Positions 52,106 through 60,246 of a stretch of DNA of 64,000 bases are shown one piece after another. The notes beneath the pieces were generated by a model. That model saw nothing but the letters and a program-made list of their open reading frames with translations, was not told the origin of the DNA and did not search any database. The translations under genes and the position numbers were made by a program. How positions within the stretch are numbered: the first letter of the stretch is position 1; each line of letters opens with the position of its first letter. Source of the stretch: Polyangiaceae bacterium (GTDB lineage: Bacteria > Myxococcota_A > Polyangia > Polyangiales > Polyangiaceae); the NCBI GenBank assembly GCA_020633235.1, contig JACKEA010000002.1:1302001-1366000 (forward strand), given 5' to 3'.

Positions 52106-52171
52106 GGTTCCGCGGCGAACCGACATGCGGATGCTCTTGGGGCAGGAGGGTGTTGGTCCGCCGCGGAAACC
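52106..52171. repeat. REP-like element, arms in reversed (tail-to-tail) order
   Basis: GGTTCCGCGGCGAACCGACA (52106-52125) is followed, after 25 bases, by TGTTGGTCCGCCGCGGAAACC (52151-52171). The arms are inverted as usual but their order is swapped compared with the copy at 5349, so the GACA/TGTT tails face each other. It lies between two same-strand genes. Confidence 0.75.
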
Positions 52172-52175
52172 GCCC

Positions 52176-52976
52176 TCAGAGTCCGGAGAGGAGCCACTCG
52201 ATGGACTCGCGCAGGCGCTCGCTGCTCTCGGCGTCGAAGTAGTGACCCACGGGGCCCATGCTGAAGTAGCGCGCGTCCACGCCCTGGCGCGCGAGGGTGC
52301 GGGCGCCGGCCTGGAGCTTGGCCGTGGTGCGATCGCGGCCGCCGGAAACGAGCGCGATGCGGGTGATCCCGGCGCGCGTCAGCTGCGCGGCGCTGGGCAC
52401 AACGGACGCGTTCACGATCATCAAGCGCTGCCAGCGACCAGGCTCGCGCAGCGTCATGCGCAGCGCGGCCGGCGCACCCAGGGAGTAGCCGATGAGCGCG
52501 CGGCGCTCGAGGTCGACGCCCTCGGGAAGCCCGCCGATGGCCGTGCCGATCTGCCCTTCGATGCGCGTGTCGCTGCCGGTCCACATCGCGCCGCCGCCCT
52601 GGCAGGGCGTGGGGCCGGGCGGGCACAGGAGCCAGGCGGCATCTGCGGCGGGGCGAAACACCGGGCACTCCCACTCGGGTAGCGCGCACATGCCGTGCAG
52701 GAACACGACCAGCGGCGCTCCGGGCGTCGGGGTGGCCGGCGGATGCAGCCAGGTGCCCGCAGGCTCCGGCAGCGTGGCAAACACGGCCGGCGGTGGCGGC
52801 GCGGCGTCGTGGGCATCGGCTTCGGCGTCCGCGGCGTGCGCGTCTTCCGTCGCCGCGTCCAGCACCTCACGCACACCGGCATCCACCACGGGCGGCGCCG
52901 GTGACGCCGCCCGCGGCGGTGGCTCCCGCGTGCACCCGGCCAAGAGCAGCAGCACTGCGAACCAGGGCCTACCCAC
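52176..52976 (-). CDS. Alpha/beta-hydrolase lipoprotein
   Basis: 266 residues from a GTG that overlaps the upstream hydrolase stop. GRPWFAVLLLLAGC gives a lipobox; an Ala/Asp-rich linker follows (DAATEDAHAADAEADAHDAA). The hydrolase core has PLVVFLHGMCALPEWE (oxyanion loop), the nucleophile elbow IGYSLGAPAALRM (Ser about residue 160), ITRIALVSGGRDRTT with the acid and GPVGHYFDAES with the His. It resembles small esterases of the dienelactone-hydrolase/PHB-depolymerase kind. Substrate unknown. The two neighbouring hydrolases are unrelated in detail but co-transcribed, one at the surface and one probably inside the cell. Confidence 0.82.
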   Translation of the reverse strand: MGRPWFAVLLLLAGCTREPPPRAASPAPPVVDAGVREVLDAATEDAHAADAEADAHDAAPPPPAVFATLPEPAGTWLHPPATPTPGAPLVVFLHGMCALPEWECPVFRPAADAAWLLCPPGPTPCQGGGAMWTGSDTRIEGQIGTAIGGLPEGVDLERRALIGYSLGAPAALRMTLREPGRWQRLMIVNASVVPSAAQLTRAGITRIALVSGGRDRTTAKLQAGARTLARQGVDARYFSMGPVGHYFDAESSERLRESIEWLLSGL

Positions 52977-53886
52977 TCGCGACCCAGTCCGCGCCGAACA
53001 CGCGGGCAAAGAAGCGCTCCAGCGCGGCGTTCAGCTCCGCGGGGTATTCGAGCGGCGTGTAGTGGGTGCCGCGCTCGAAGGTCACGTACTCCGCGTGCGG
53101 GATGCGCTCTCGCAAGCGCTGCATCACGCCGGGCGGTGTGGCCACGTCCTTTGCCCCCGCGGTGATCAGCGTGGGCACTTTCACGTGCGAGAGCACCGGC
53201 GCCGCGGAGTGCTCGTCCAGCGCCAGCAAGATGGCCAGGTAGTTACCGAGATCCACCCGGGCCAGCTCGCGCGTGACCGCCGTCACGAACTCCGCGTTGG
53301 CGGTGCTCGTCCGAGTCACATCCATGAAGCGCCCCACCGCGCCGCTGGCCAAGAGTCGCCGCGTGAGCGGCATGAGCAGCGGAGATGCCCGCACGCCGGT
53401 GCGCAGCACGGCCTTCAAGAGCGGCGTGGTCGCATTCGAGCCGTAGGCCGTGGACAGCACGTGCTCGTAGGCGCCGTTGATCAGCGTGAGCGCCTTTACC
53501 TGCTGCTTGCGCCGCGCGAAGAGCTCGAGCCCCACCTGCACGCCCATGCTCCAGCTGCCGGTGACGAAGGGCTCGTCCCAGCCGAGACCATCGAGCACCG
53601 CCAGCGCGTCTTCCACGTGATACTCGAAGGCCAGCCGCTCTCGCGGCGGCGAATCGGAGTCGAAGCAGCCCCGCTGGTCCCAGGTCACGATCGTCATGCG
53701 ATCGGCGAAGGCTTCGAAAATGTGCTTCCAGCACAAGAGCGGCGTACCCATCCCGGGCACCAACAGCCAACGGTGCGGTCCGCTGCCCACCTTGTGCGCG
53801 CGAATGCGAACGCCATCCGGCGCCCGCACGTCGAAAGACTCCGCCTTGGGAGACACGGATAGAGAGCATAGCTCAAGCTCGCGCAC
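52969..53886 (-). CDS. Alpha/beta-hydrolase, cytoplasmic
   Basis: About 305 residues. The fold is a proline-iminopeptidase/haloperoxidase-like hydrolase: WLLVPGMGTPLLCWKHIFEAF, TIVTWDQRGCFDSDSPP, nucleophile elbow VTGSWSMGVQVGLEL (Ser about residue 112), VPTLITAGAKDVATPP with the acid, and FERGTHYTPLEYP with the His. No signal peptide is present. The start is uncertain: a GTG at the 5' end used here and a second GTG ten codons later fit equally. It lies upstream of the lipoprotein hydrolase and overlaps it by eight bases. Substrate unknown. Confidence 0.82.
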   Translation of the reverse strand: MRELELCSLSVSPKAESFDVRAPDGVRIRAHKVGSGPHRWLLVPGMGTPLLCWKHIFEAFADRMTIVTWDQRGCFDSDSPPRERLAFEYHVEDALAVLDGLGWDEPFVTGSWSMGVQVGLELFARRKQQVKALTLINGAYEHVLSTAYGSNATTPLLKAVLRTGVRASPLLMPLTRRLLASGAVGRFMDVTRTSTANAEFVTAVTRELARVDLGNYLAILLALDEHSAAPVLSHVKVPTLITAGAKDVATPPGVMQRLRERIPHAEYVTFERGTHYTPLEYPAELNAALERFFARVFGADWVASG

Positions 53887-54027
53887 CTAGACCCATTGTT
53901 CACCTGGGTTGACCACCTCCGATGCCACTCCGGCGAGAGCCACGGACGGATGCGCCGCCGTGACCGCGCGCCGTTCGAGGGCGGGCCAAGCGGTCCGAAG
54001 ATCTGAAGCTGTGACGATGCGAGACGA

Positions 54028-54381
54028 GTGCGAAGCGGACGACAGAATTCGACACCGAGAATGCGATTTCAGTTGACGAGCTTTCGGACGCTCCGCGCTC
54101 CCATTTCGCCGATCTCGTTCGCACAACGCCTGCGCTACGCACGTACGCCCAATGGGCGCGCGTTCGAAACGAAATCGATTCGCCTTCGTCAGCGAAGGCA
54201 TTCAGACGCTGAGGACACCGAGGCGCGGGAGAAGCAAGACAAGCTCCTGTTGGCCCTCACGAGCCAAGGGTTCAAAAAGGCCGAAGCCAAGAAGGCGACG
54301 GAGAAGCTCGCTGGAGAAGCCCGCATCCTCTCGCTGGAAGAGCTGCTTCGTCGTGCACTGGGGCTGCTCGTTCCGCGATAG
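54028..54381 (+). pseudogene. Possible remnant of an HNH-endonuclease-type gene with RuvA-C-like tail
   Basis: The segment 53887-54402 has no convincing intact gene. An open frame here encodes up to 117 residues; only its end is protein-like: KQDKLLLALTSQGFKKAEAK and LSLEELLRRALGLLVP, a helical pair resembling the C-terminal domain of RuvA, which in some myxobacterial HNH endonucleases forms the tail. In a different frame 54100-54200 reads HNACATHVRPMGARSK, reminiscent of the AHN end of an HNH domain, so a frameshift may have broken an older gene. The base composition here is less GC-rich than around. No start with a ribosome site is evident. Confidence 0.35.
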
Positions 54382-54402
54382 GCGGCCTGCGCGCGCCGGC
54401 TG

Positions 54403-54423
54403 ATTCCGCGCCGAACCGACAAG
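54403..54423. repeat. REP-like arm beside the decayed region
   Basis: ATTCCGCGCCGAACCGACAAG matches the arm with one lost base in the core (CCGCGCCG for CCGCGGCG). It follows the RuvA-C-like frame by about 20 bases. No clear partner arm is present. Confidence 0.6.
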
Positions 54424-54678
54424 CTGCCCGGTGGGAAGAATCGTCGCTGGGCCGCCGCTTGGCTTCCCGATCGAGCTGCATGGACGGCGAGGTGGCGCCA
54501 GCGGCAACCGACATGACCGATCGCTCTTGCCACTCGAGGCGCGAGGCGACGACAACGGGTGCGCCGCCGCCGGGCGGGTTCATGCGTATGTCGATGCCGT
54601 CCGTGCGCCGGCGCGCGATTCGATACTCCTGTCGGAGTGGCGGTTCTGCGAGCGACAGACCGAGACGCAAACGTTGCG
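54424..54678. other. Intergenic region without a recognised gene
   Basis: 255 bases between the REP-like arm and the stop of the beta-lactamase-like gene. Frames stay open on both strands but their translations are low in domain character and share the base composition of antisense reading. I see no promoter, RNA gene or strong hairpin here. Confidence 0.4.
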
Positions 54679-55995
54679 TCACCTCACCGGGCGCATCAGG
54701 TCCAGCACCCGTGCGGGAAAGTCCGGGAAGTTCTTCTCCACCACGGCTTTGTCCTTGGCGTCCTTGGGCATGCGGCGCATGCGCACCGCCACCAGCCGGT
54801 ACCGCGGTACCACGACCACGAACTGCCCCAAGGTGCCCTCGGAGTAGACCCCGACGATGGGCCCGAAGGACCAGTGCACGTCCGGCAGCTTCTGCTCGTA
54901 GAGAGTGTCGTTCCACTCCTTCAGCGTGGGGTCGCCGAAGCGCTCGCGGAGCGCCGCCACCAGCGCGACGGTGCTGTCGTAGCTCTTGCCGGAGAGCGGG
55001 CGCACCTTTTCGATGAACGCTTCCCCCACGCCGCCGGCGCGCCATTCTTCGAACAGCTCTTCGTCCAGGGTGCGCTTGGACCACTCCGGCAAGAGCCACC
55101 ACATCATGCCCAGGCGCCGGTTCTTGGGCTGCACCGCCGCGAGCTCTGCGGTGCTCCGTCGGATCCAGTCGGCGCTCACCACGCGCTGGCCGTCGACCTC
55201 GCCTTCGCCCAGCACCAGCTCGCCGATCTTGGCCAGGTCCCGAGGCAGAAGGTGGAGCCCCGCCAAGCCGTGCACCTGGCCGGTCTTGTCCTTGCTCCAC
55301 CAGTAGCTCTCAATTCCCAGCGGCCGCAGCAGGCAGCGGGCCACGACCTTCTCGGTGGGCTCGCCCGCGGCCTTGGCGATCACCCCTGCGAGTAGGTTGG
55401 CGCCGCGGTTCGAGTACTCGAAATGCGTCCCCGGCGGGTTCACCTGCGGGGACGACAGCGTGAGCCCCACGAAGCTCTTGCTACGATAGATGACGCCGGT
55501 GCCCTTGCCTTCGTCGATGCCGGAGCTGTGGGTCAGCAGGTGGCGTACGGTGATGCCCTGGTGCTCGCCCTTGTGCCACTCGGGGTAGAAGCGGCCGACA
55601 GGGTCATCCACGGCGAGCTTCTTTTCGTCCACCAAACAGCCCACCGTCAAAGACAGCACGCTCTTGGTGATGCTCATCGTCTGAATGGGGTCTTTACGCC
55701 GCGAATACCACTCGTCGCGGACCACCTTACCGTCGTGGATCACGACCAGTGCGGCGGAGTCCGTCGCGCGCGCGTCGGCGGCGAGGACATCGAGGGCCGC
55801 GGGATCGAAGGCGAGCTCCGGCGGCGGCGCGTCCCCGGCGGCATCGGCGGGGCCCGCGTCCACAGCGGGCCTCGCGCTCGCCAGGGGCGCGGGCGGCGGC
55901 TCGGGCGGCGGGCTCTTCGGCTTCGGCTCGCTCCGCTCGCAGCCGACAGCGAGCGCCACGACGAGCGCGAGGGTCGATAGCCGCGGCAACGCCAT
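54679..55995 (-). CDS. Beta-lactamase-fold (class C type) serine hydrolase lipoprotein
   Basis: 438 residues. LPRLSTLALVVALAVGCERS carries a lipobox. After a Pro/Ala linker the penicillin-binding/EstB-like domain begins: ALVVIHDGKVVRDEWYSRR, the nucleophile motif SITKS (SxxK, about residue 110), ITVRHLLTHSSGID, and the second motif YSNRG (YxN, about 195). The third motif is not obvious. The family includes AmpC-like enzymes, D-aminopeptidases and esterases; the lack of a clear KTG-like motif favours an esterase or peptidase role in the envelope. The peroxidase gene is divergent, 157 bases away. Confidence 0.82.
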   Translation of the reverse strand: MALPRLSTLALVVALAVGCERSEPKPKSPPPEPPPAPLASARPAVDAGPADAAGDAPPPELAFDPAALDVLAADARATDSAALVVIHDGKVVRDEWYSRRKDPIQTMSITKSVLSLTVGCLVDEKKLAVDDPVGRFYPEWHKGEHQGITVRHLLTHSSGIDEGKGTGVIYRSKSFVGLTLSSPQVNPPGTHFEYSNRGANLLAGVIAKAAGEPTEKVVARCLLRPLGIESYWWSKDKTGQVHGLAGLHLLPRDLAKIGELVLGEGEVDGQRVVSADWIRRSTAELAAVQPKNRRLGMMWWLLPEWSKRTLDEELFEEWRAGGVGEAFIEKVRPLSGKSYDSTVALVAALRERFGDPTLKEWNDTLYEQKLPDVHWSFGPIVGVYSEGTLGQFVVVVPRYRLVAVRMRRMPKDAKDKAVVEKNFPDFPARVLDLMRPVR

Positions 55996-56152
55996 GGCGG
56001 AGTCTTCGCACTGCTCGAAGCATTGCTCAAGCGCAGTGACCCCGGTGGGCGCATTTGCCATGCGTCCGCACGCGCGGACACGGCGTCTGAGCGCCCCGGC
56101 ATCCGTCATGCGCGGTGCGACGCTCGCGTCAGAAATGGCTAAGAAGGCGCCC

Positions 56153-57250
56153 ATGACGCGCCAAAACCTCCTCATTCTCAGCGTATGCGGCGCCGCGCTG
56201 CTCGCGGCCTGCAAGGAAGAAAAGAAGCCGGAGCCGGCAGCAACGACATCGGCCGCCGCCGCGCCCAGCGCGGCCCCCGCACCGGCACAGCTCTCACCCA
56301 GTGACGTCAGTGCCTTCGGCGCGCTGCCCAAGGAGATGACGTCCGAGAAGAACCCGATCACCGAGCCCAAAGTGGAGCTCGGGCGCATGCTCTACTACGA
56401 CGCGCGCTTCTCCAAGAACCAGGACATCTCCTGCAACAGCTGCCACGACCTGGAGAAGTTCGGCGTGGACGGCAAGCCCGTGAGCGAAGGCCACAAGGGA
56501 CAAAAGGGCGGACGCAACGGGCCTACGGTCTACAACGCTGCGGGTCAGTTCGTTCAGTTCTGGGATGGCCGCGCCGCGGACGTGGAAGAACAAGCCAAGG
56601 GTCCCGTGACCAACCCCGTCGAGATGGCCATGCCCGCGGACAAGGACGTGCTGGCGGTCATCAATTCCATTCCGGAGTACGTGGACGCGTTCAAGAAGGC
56701 ATTCCCGGACGACAAGACCGCGGTGAGCTTCGACAACTTCGGCAAGGCCATCGGTGCCTTCGAGCGCAAGCTGGTCACACCTTCCCGCTGGGACAAGTTC
56801 ATCGGCGGAGACGCGAGCGCGCTCACGGACGAAGAGAAGCGCGGTGCGAAGCTGTTCATGGACACCGGCTGCACCACATGCCACGCAGGTCCCTACGTGG
56901 GCGGCCAGATGTATCAGAAGGCCGGTTTGGTAAAGCCCTGGCCCAATCAGAAGGACCAGGGCCGCTTCGAGGTCACCAAGAACGACAGCGACAAGATGAT
57001 GTTCAAGGTGCCCGTCCTGCGTAACATCGCGAAGACCGGCCCCTACTTCCACGACGCCTCGGCCACCACGCTGGAGCAGGCGGTCACCATCATGGCCGAC
57101 CACCAGCTCGGCAAGCGCCTCGAGGAGGCCCAGGTGAAGGACATCGTCGCCTTCCTGAACGCCCTCACCGGGGACGTGCCCAGCGACCTCATCAAGAAGC
57201 CCGAGCTGCCCAAGTCCACGGCCAAGACGCCCAAACCCAACCCCAACTGA
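56153..57250 (+). CDS. Di-heme cytochrome c peroxidase (MauG/CcpA family) lipoprotein
   Basis: 365 residues. RQNLLILSVCGAALLAACKEE ends in a lipobox. Two heme c sites are present: CNSCH in the first half (about residue 93) and CTTCH in the second (about 240). The first follows MLYYDARFSKNQDIS and the second lies in GAKLFMDTGCTTCHAGPYVG, with MFKVPVLRNIAKTGPYFHDA providing the usual distal ligand region. The enzyme reduces hydrogen peroxide in the envelope using electrons from a small cytochrome or other donor. The chosen ATG has AAGAAGG five bases upstream; an ATG six codons earlier is in frame but would extend the signal peptide. Confidence 0.92.
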   Translation: MTRQNLLILSVCGAALLAACKEEKKPEPAATTSAAAAPSAAPAPAQLSPSDVSAFGALPKEMTSEKNPITEPKVELGRMLYYDARFSKNQDISCNSCHDLEKFGVDGKPVSEGHKGQKGGRNGPTVYNAAGQFVQFWDGRAADVEEQAKGPVTNPVEMAMPADKDVLAVINSIPEYVDAFKKAFPDDKTAVSFDNFGKAIGAFERKLVTPSRWDKFIGGDASALTDEEKRGAKLFMDTGCTTCHAGPYVGGQMYQKAGLVKPWPNQKDQGRFEVTKNDSDKMMFKVPVLRNIAKTGPYFHDASATTLEQAVTIMADHQLGKRLEEAQVKDIVAFLNALTGDVPSDLIKKPELPKSTAKTPKPNPN

Positions 57251-57283
57251 AAGCTCCCGAGGGCGGCCGGCGTTGTCCCTTCC

Positions 57284-57724
57284 ATGAAGGGATGGATCTG
57301 GCTGGTCGCTCTCGCCCCTTGTCTCGCGGTCCCGGTGGCTCAGGCGAGCCCCGCGCCCATCGCCACGTCGACCCCCGCCCGCGCTCAGCGAGTGGAGGTG
57401 GAGTGGCAGGGCAGCTGGTGGCCGGCCGTGGTGGTGCGCACCCGGGGCACGATGACCCGCGTCCACTACGTGGGCTGGGGCCCCGAGTGGGACGAGTGGG
57501 CGCCCCCGAGCCGCGTTCGCTCCGCCGCCGTCCGCCCTCCGCTGCACAACCCGAGCCGCGGCCAGCGGGTCGAGGTCGAGTGGCACGGCAGCTGGTGGCC
57601 TGGAGAAGTGCTGCACAGCCGAGCCGGGCTCACCAAGATCCACTACCTGGGCTGGGGCTCGGAGTGGGACGAGTGGGTGGAGGCGCCCCGCCTGCGAGCG
57701 CCGCATCCCTCCACCCAGAGGTAG
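57284..57724 (+). CDS. Secreted protein with two Tudor/chromo-barrel-like repeats
   Basis: 146 residues. A signal peptide (WIWLVALAPCLAVPVAQA) leads to two nearly identical ~40-residue units: RVEVEWQGSWWPAVVV to GWGPEWDEWAPPSRVRS and RVEVEWHGSWWPGEVL to GWGSEWDEWVEAPRLRA. The pattern, five strands with aromatic cage residues (WW, HY, W-x-W-x-EW), matches Tudor-knot or agenet-type barrels, best known for binding methylated proteins or nucleic acids in eukaryotes. Outside a bacterial cell the ligand must be something else. It lies 33 bases after the peroxidase gene on the same strand and may be co-transcribed. Confidence 0.75.
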   Translation: MKGWIWLVALAPCLAVPVAQASPAPIATSTPARAQRVEVEWQGSWWPAVVVRTRGTMTRVHYVGWGPEWDEWAPPSRVRSAAVRPPLHNPSRGQRVEVEWHGSWWPGEVLHSRAGLTKIHYLGWGSEWDEWVEAPRLRAPHPSTQR

Positions 57725-57759
57725 CGCTGGCGCGGAAAACCCCGCCATACTCGCGGCCC

Positions 57760-58938
57760 ATGACTCATCCCGTCCGCCAGAAGCTGGCGCGCTCGAGAAC
57801 CGTCCATCCGTCCGCGATCCGTGGCAACGAGCGCCCCGCGGAGATCATCGCCGACAAGTTCCCCGCCTACGCCGGTCGCAACCTGCGCGTCGCCTACGAG
57901 CTCATGCGCGCGACGGTAGAGCAAGGCGCCGCTACGTTCCTCACGCTTTCCGGCGCCATGACTCCGGCGGGCCTGCACGCCTCGAGCATCATTCCGTTGA
58001 TCGAGCGCGGTCTCATCGACGTGATCACGACCACCGGCGCGAACCTGTACCACGACGCACACCGCGTGATCGGTCACGCCGTCCACGAAATCGACCCCAA
58101 CTCCGGGGACCTGGCGATGCGCAAGGCGCGCATCATCCGCATCTACGACCTGGCGTTTCCGGAAGAGGCGCTGCTCGACTCCGATCGCCTGTTCTCGGCC
58201 ATCATTTCCAAGCCCAAGTTCCAGAAGCGCATGACCACGCCGGAGTTCCATCGGCTGTTGGGCGAGGAAATGGCCGCGCTGGAAGACGCCCTGGGCGTCA
58301 CGGAACCCTCGCTGCTCTCCACCGCCTATCGCCACGACGTGCCCATCTTCGTGGGCGCCGTGCAAGACGGCTCGATCTTCCTGAACGTGGTGAAGCTCAA
58401 GGCGCTCTTGGGCGACGCTTTTTCGTGCGAGATCGATCCCATCGCCGACGTGTTCGAGATGGCAGCCGTGCAGCACTACGCCGAAAAGAAGCTCGGCAAG
58501 AAGCTCGCCGTGTGGATGTTCGGCGGGGGCGTACCCAAGAACTACACGCTGCAGGGCGAACCCTTGCTGTCGCAGATCTTCGACGTGCCCACGCCGGGTT
58601 TCGACATCGACGTCCAGATCTGCGTGGACGTCAGCGACAACGGCGCGCTGTCCGGCGCCACCGCCGCAGAAGGCCACACCTGGGGCAAGACCAGCGCCGA
58701 GAGCGTGGAGAAGGGCAGCGTGTACTGCCGCGCCGACGTCACCCTCGCGGTGCCCTGGCTCACCTATGCGCTGCTCTCGGATCCGAAGATGAAGAAACGC
58801 GGGCTTCGTCTCGGCAAGAAGCTCCGCGAAGCGAACCAGATGCTGCAAGACGCGGTGAAGCGCCGTCAAAAGAAGCTCGAGAAGAGCCTCACCTTCGCCG
58901 GCGTGAACGCCCCGGCTCCGCGCAAGCGGAAGCGCTGA
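57760..58938 (+). CDS. Deoxyhypusine-synthase-like protein
   Basis: 392 residues matching the deoxyhypusine synthase family over its length. FLTLSGAMTPAGLHASSIIP and LIDVITTTGANLYHD bind NAD, FVGAVQDGSIFLNV and DPIADVFEM are family motifs, and FGGGVPKNYTLQ keeps the active-site lysine position of the eukaryotic enzyme (GGGxxK). Bacteria have no eIF5A, the normal protein substrate, so this homologue should instead use a polyamine, as in homospermidine-synthase-like members, or another amine. The C-terminus is basic (KRRQKKLEKSL, PRKRKR). It is 35 bases after the Tudor-like gene. Confidence 0.87.
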   Translation: MTHPVRQKLARSRTVHPSAIRGNERPAEIIADKFPAYAGRNLRVAYELMRATVEQGAATFLTLSGAMTPAGLHASSIIPLIERGLIDVITTTGANLYHDAHRVIGHAVHEIDPNSGDLAMRKARIIRIYDLAFPEEALLDSDRLFSAIISKPKFQKRMTTPEFHRLLGEEMAALEDALGVTEPSLLSTAYRHDVPIFVGAVQDGSIFLNVVKLKALLGDAFSCEIDPIADVFEMAAVQHYAEKKLGKKLAVWMFGGGVPKNYTLQGEPLLSQIFDVPTPGFDIDVQICVDVSDNGALSGATAAEGHTWGKTSAESVEKGSVYCRADVTLAVPWLTYALLSDPKMKKRGLRLGKKLREANQMLQDAVKRRQKKLEKSLTFAGVNAPAPRKRKR

Positions 58939-59217
58939 CTACTCGATGATGTCGGCGTCTTGCGCGAGCTTGCCAGCGAGCTCGCGCAGCGCCTCGGGGG
59001 ACCAGGTGGCCGCCCGCGGCACGTGGGCGATGAGATAGTTCGCGATCCGCTCGCCGCGGTCCCGCCCGGGAAAGGGGCGCAGGTCGATGCGCTGCGGCCG
59101 CGCCGTGGTCCCCAGGCGCTTGGGCCGCTGGCGCTGCTCCGCGTGGTGGGCGAGCTCTCGCTCGGTGTCGGTGCTTCCGGGGTAGGCGCTCAGCTCGGCG
59201 CAGGTCAACGTCACCAT
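58939..59217 (-). CDS. Small hypothetical protein
   Basis: About 92 residues from the internal ATG (MVTLTCAELSAYPGSTDTE). It is polar and partly basic (ELAHHAEQRQRPKRLG, FPGRDRGERIANYLIAH) and ends in EALRELAGKLAQDADIIE. There is no signal peptide, membrane segment or known motif. It ends directly against the stop of the deoxyhypusine-synthase-like gene on the other strand, a common position for a real convergent gene. An in-frame start 30 codons upstream exists but is less likely. Existence is moderately supported, function unknown. Confidence 0.5.
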   Translation of the reverse strand: MVTLTCAELSAYPGSTDTERELAHHAEQRQRPKRLGTTARPQRIDLRPFPGRDRGERIANYLIAHVPRAATWSPEALRELAGKLAQDADIIE

Positions 59218-59372
59218 GGTCTGCTGCGGATAGCGGCTCGGCGGCCCCGAGACCAAGTTTTCGGCCCCGACGCGCCCGTCCGGAAGTGGCACGCCGGGTT
59301 GGCACACTTTGGGCGAAAACGCCGGGAATTCCCCGCGGGAGAGCCGGCACGCGGGTTGCTGATGAAAGGGCC

Positions 59373-60176
59373 ATGACTCGCTCCGCCTTCGCCCCCGGTC
59401 TCATCATCGCTTCCGCTGCTCTGGTCGCCGCCTGCGGCGGCTCCGCCACCAGTGACGGCAACACCGGCGGCAACGGCGCCTCGGCAGGCACGGGCGGCAG
59501 CGGCGCCGTCGGCGGCAGCGGCGCCGTCGGTGGCAGCGGCGCCGTCGGTGGCAGCGGCGCCGTCGGCGGCACCGGAGCGACGGGAGGCATGGCCGGCACC
59601 GGAGGCCTGAGCTGCGACGGCTACGAAGATCAAAACTCCGGCGACACCGTCACCTTCCGCCTGATCAACAAGCGCTCCACCCCGATCTACCTCGGCGGCG
59701 GCAACAGCTGCGGTCCCGCTCAGTTGTTCTCCCTCGAAGGCCCGAGCGGCCCCGTGGCGCTGTCCGCCAGCGGCTGCGGCAACACCTGTCAGCTGCTGCA
59801 GAAGCAAGGCGATTGGTGCCCCGACGCCTGCATGCTCCCGAGCACCGTCATGATCATGCCCGGCGGCCACTTCGACACCGGCTGGGCTGCCTTCGACTAT
59901 CCGCTGCGGAACATGCCCAACGCCTGCTACTACGAGCCCCAGTACGCACCGCCCACCTGCTCCCAACGCGTGACGGCGGCGCCGGGCACCTACGCCGTGA
60001 GTGTCACGGCGATGACCGAGCTCGTGTGTCTCGACGTCGGCATCTGTCCCTGCGTCCCGGACGCCACGGGCTCGTGTGAGCTCCCCTACGGGGGCACGCC
60101 GTCGGGAGACGAGCTGAGCGCGTCGGTGAAGTTCGACTTCGTGGGCACCCAGCTGGTCGAGGTCACGTTCCAGTAG
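59373..60176 (+). CDS. Lipoprotein with GSGAVG repeat linker
   Basis: 267 residues. TRSAFAPGLIIASAALVAACGG ends in a lipobox. A linker of about 45 residues contains four copies of GGSGAV. The mature domain (~190 residues) has 12 or more cysteines in small groups (NSCGPAQLF, GCGNTCQLLQKQGDWCPDAC, GICPCVPDATGSC) and beta-strand character (TVTFRLINKRSTPIYLGGG, LSASVKFDFVGTQLVEVTF), suggesting a disulfide-tied beta sandwich exposed at the surface. Function unknown. GAAAGGG lies just before the ATG. A REP-like element begins 16 bases after its stop. Confidence 0.8.
   Translation: MTRSAFAPGLIIASAALVAACGGSATSDGNTGGNGASAGTGGSGAVGGSGAVGGSGAVGGSGAVGGTGATGGMAGTGGLSCDGYEDQNSGDTVTFRLINKRSTPIYLGGGNSCGPAQLFSLEGPSGPVALSASGCGNTCQLLQKQGDWCPDACMLPSTVMIMPGGHFDTGWAAFDYPLRNMPNACYYEPQYAPPTCSQRVTAAPGTYAVSVTAMTELVCLDVGICPCVPDATGSCELPYGGTPSGDELSASVKFDFVGTQLVEVTFQ
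59493..59564 (+). repeat. In-frame 18-bp tandem repeat, four copies
   Basis: Four units of ggYggcagcggcgccgtc run end to end from 59493, differing only at one wobble base, and encode GGSGAV in the lipoprotein linker. Like the 36-bp array at 32271 it can expand or shrink without a frameshift. Confidence 0.85.
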
Positions 60177-60191
60177 CTCCCGTTGCATGGG

Positions 60192-60238
60192 TTTGTCGGG
60201 GCAGCGCGGTAACTTCGTTTCCGCGGCGGACCGACAAG
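60192..60238. repeat. REP-like element, two arms, between convergent genes
   Basis: TTTGTCGGGGCAGCGCGGTAA (60192-60212) and TTTCCGCGGCGGACCGACAAG (60218-60238) are imperfect inverted copies with a five-base gap. The element starts after the stop of the lipoprotein gene and ends just before the stop of the opposing gene, the same position as the 5349 copy. Confidence 0.75.
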
Positions 60239-60246
60239 AAAACGGC

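Noticed and set aside
54431..55300. Various frames over 54431-54678 considered as a gene
   Set aside because: They rely on antisense reading of the beta-lactamase-like gene and lack motifs or ribosome sites.
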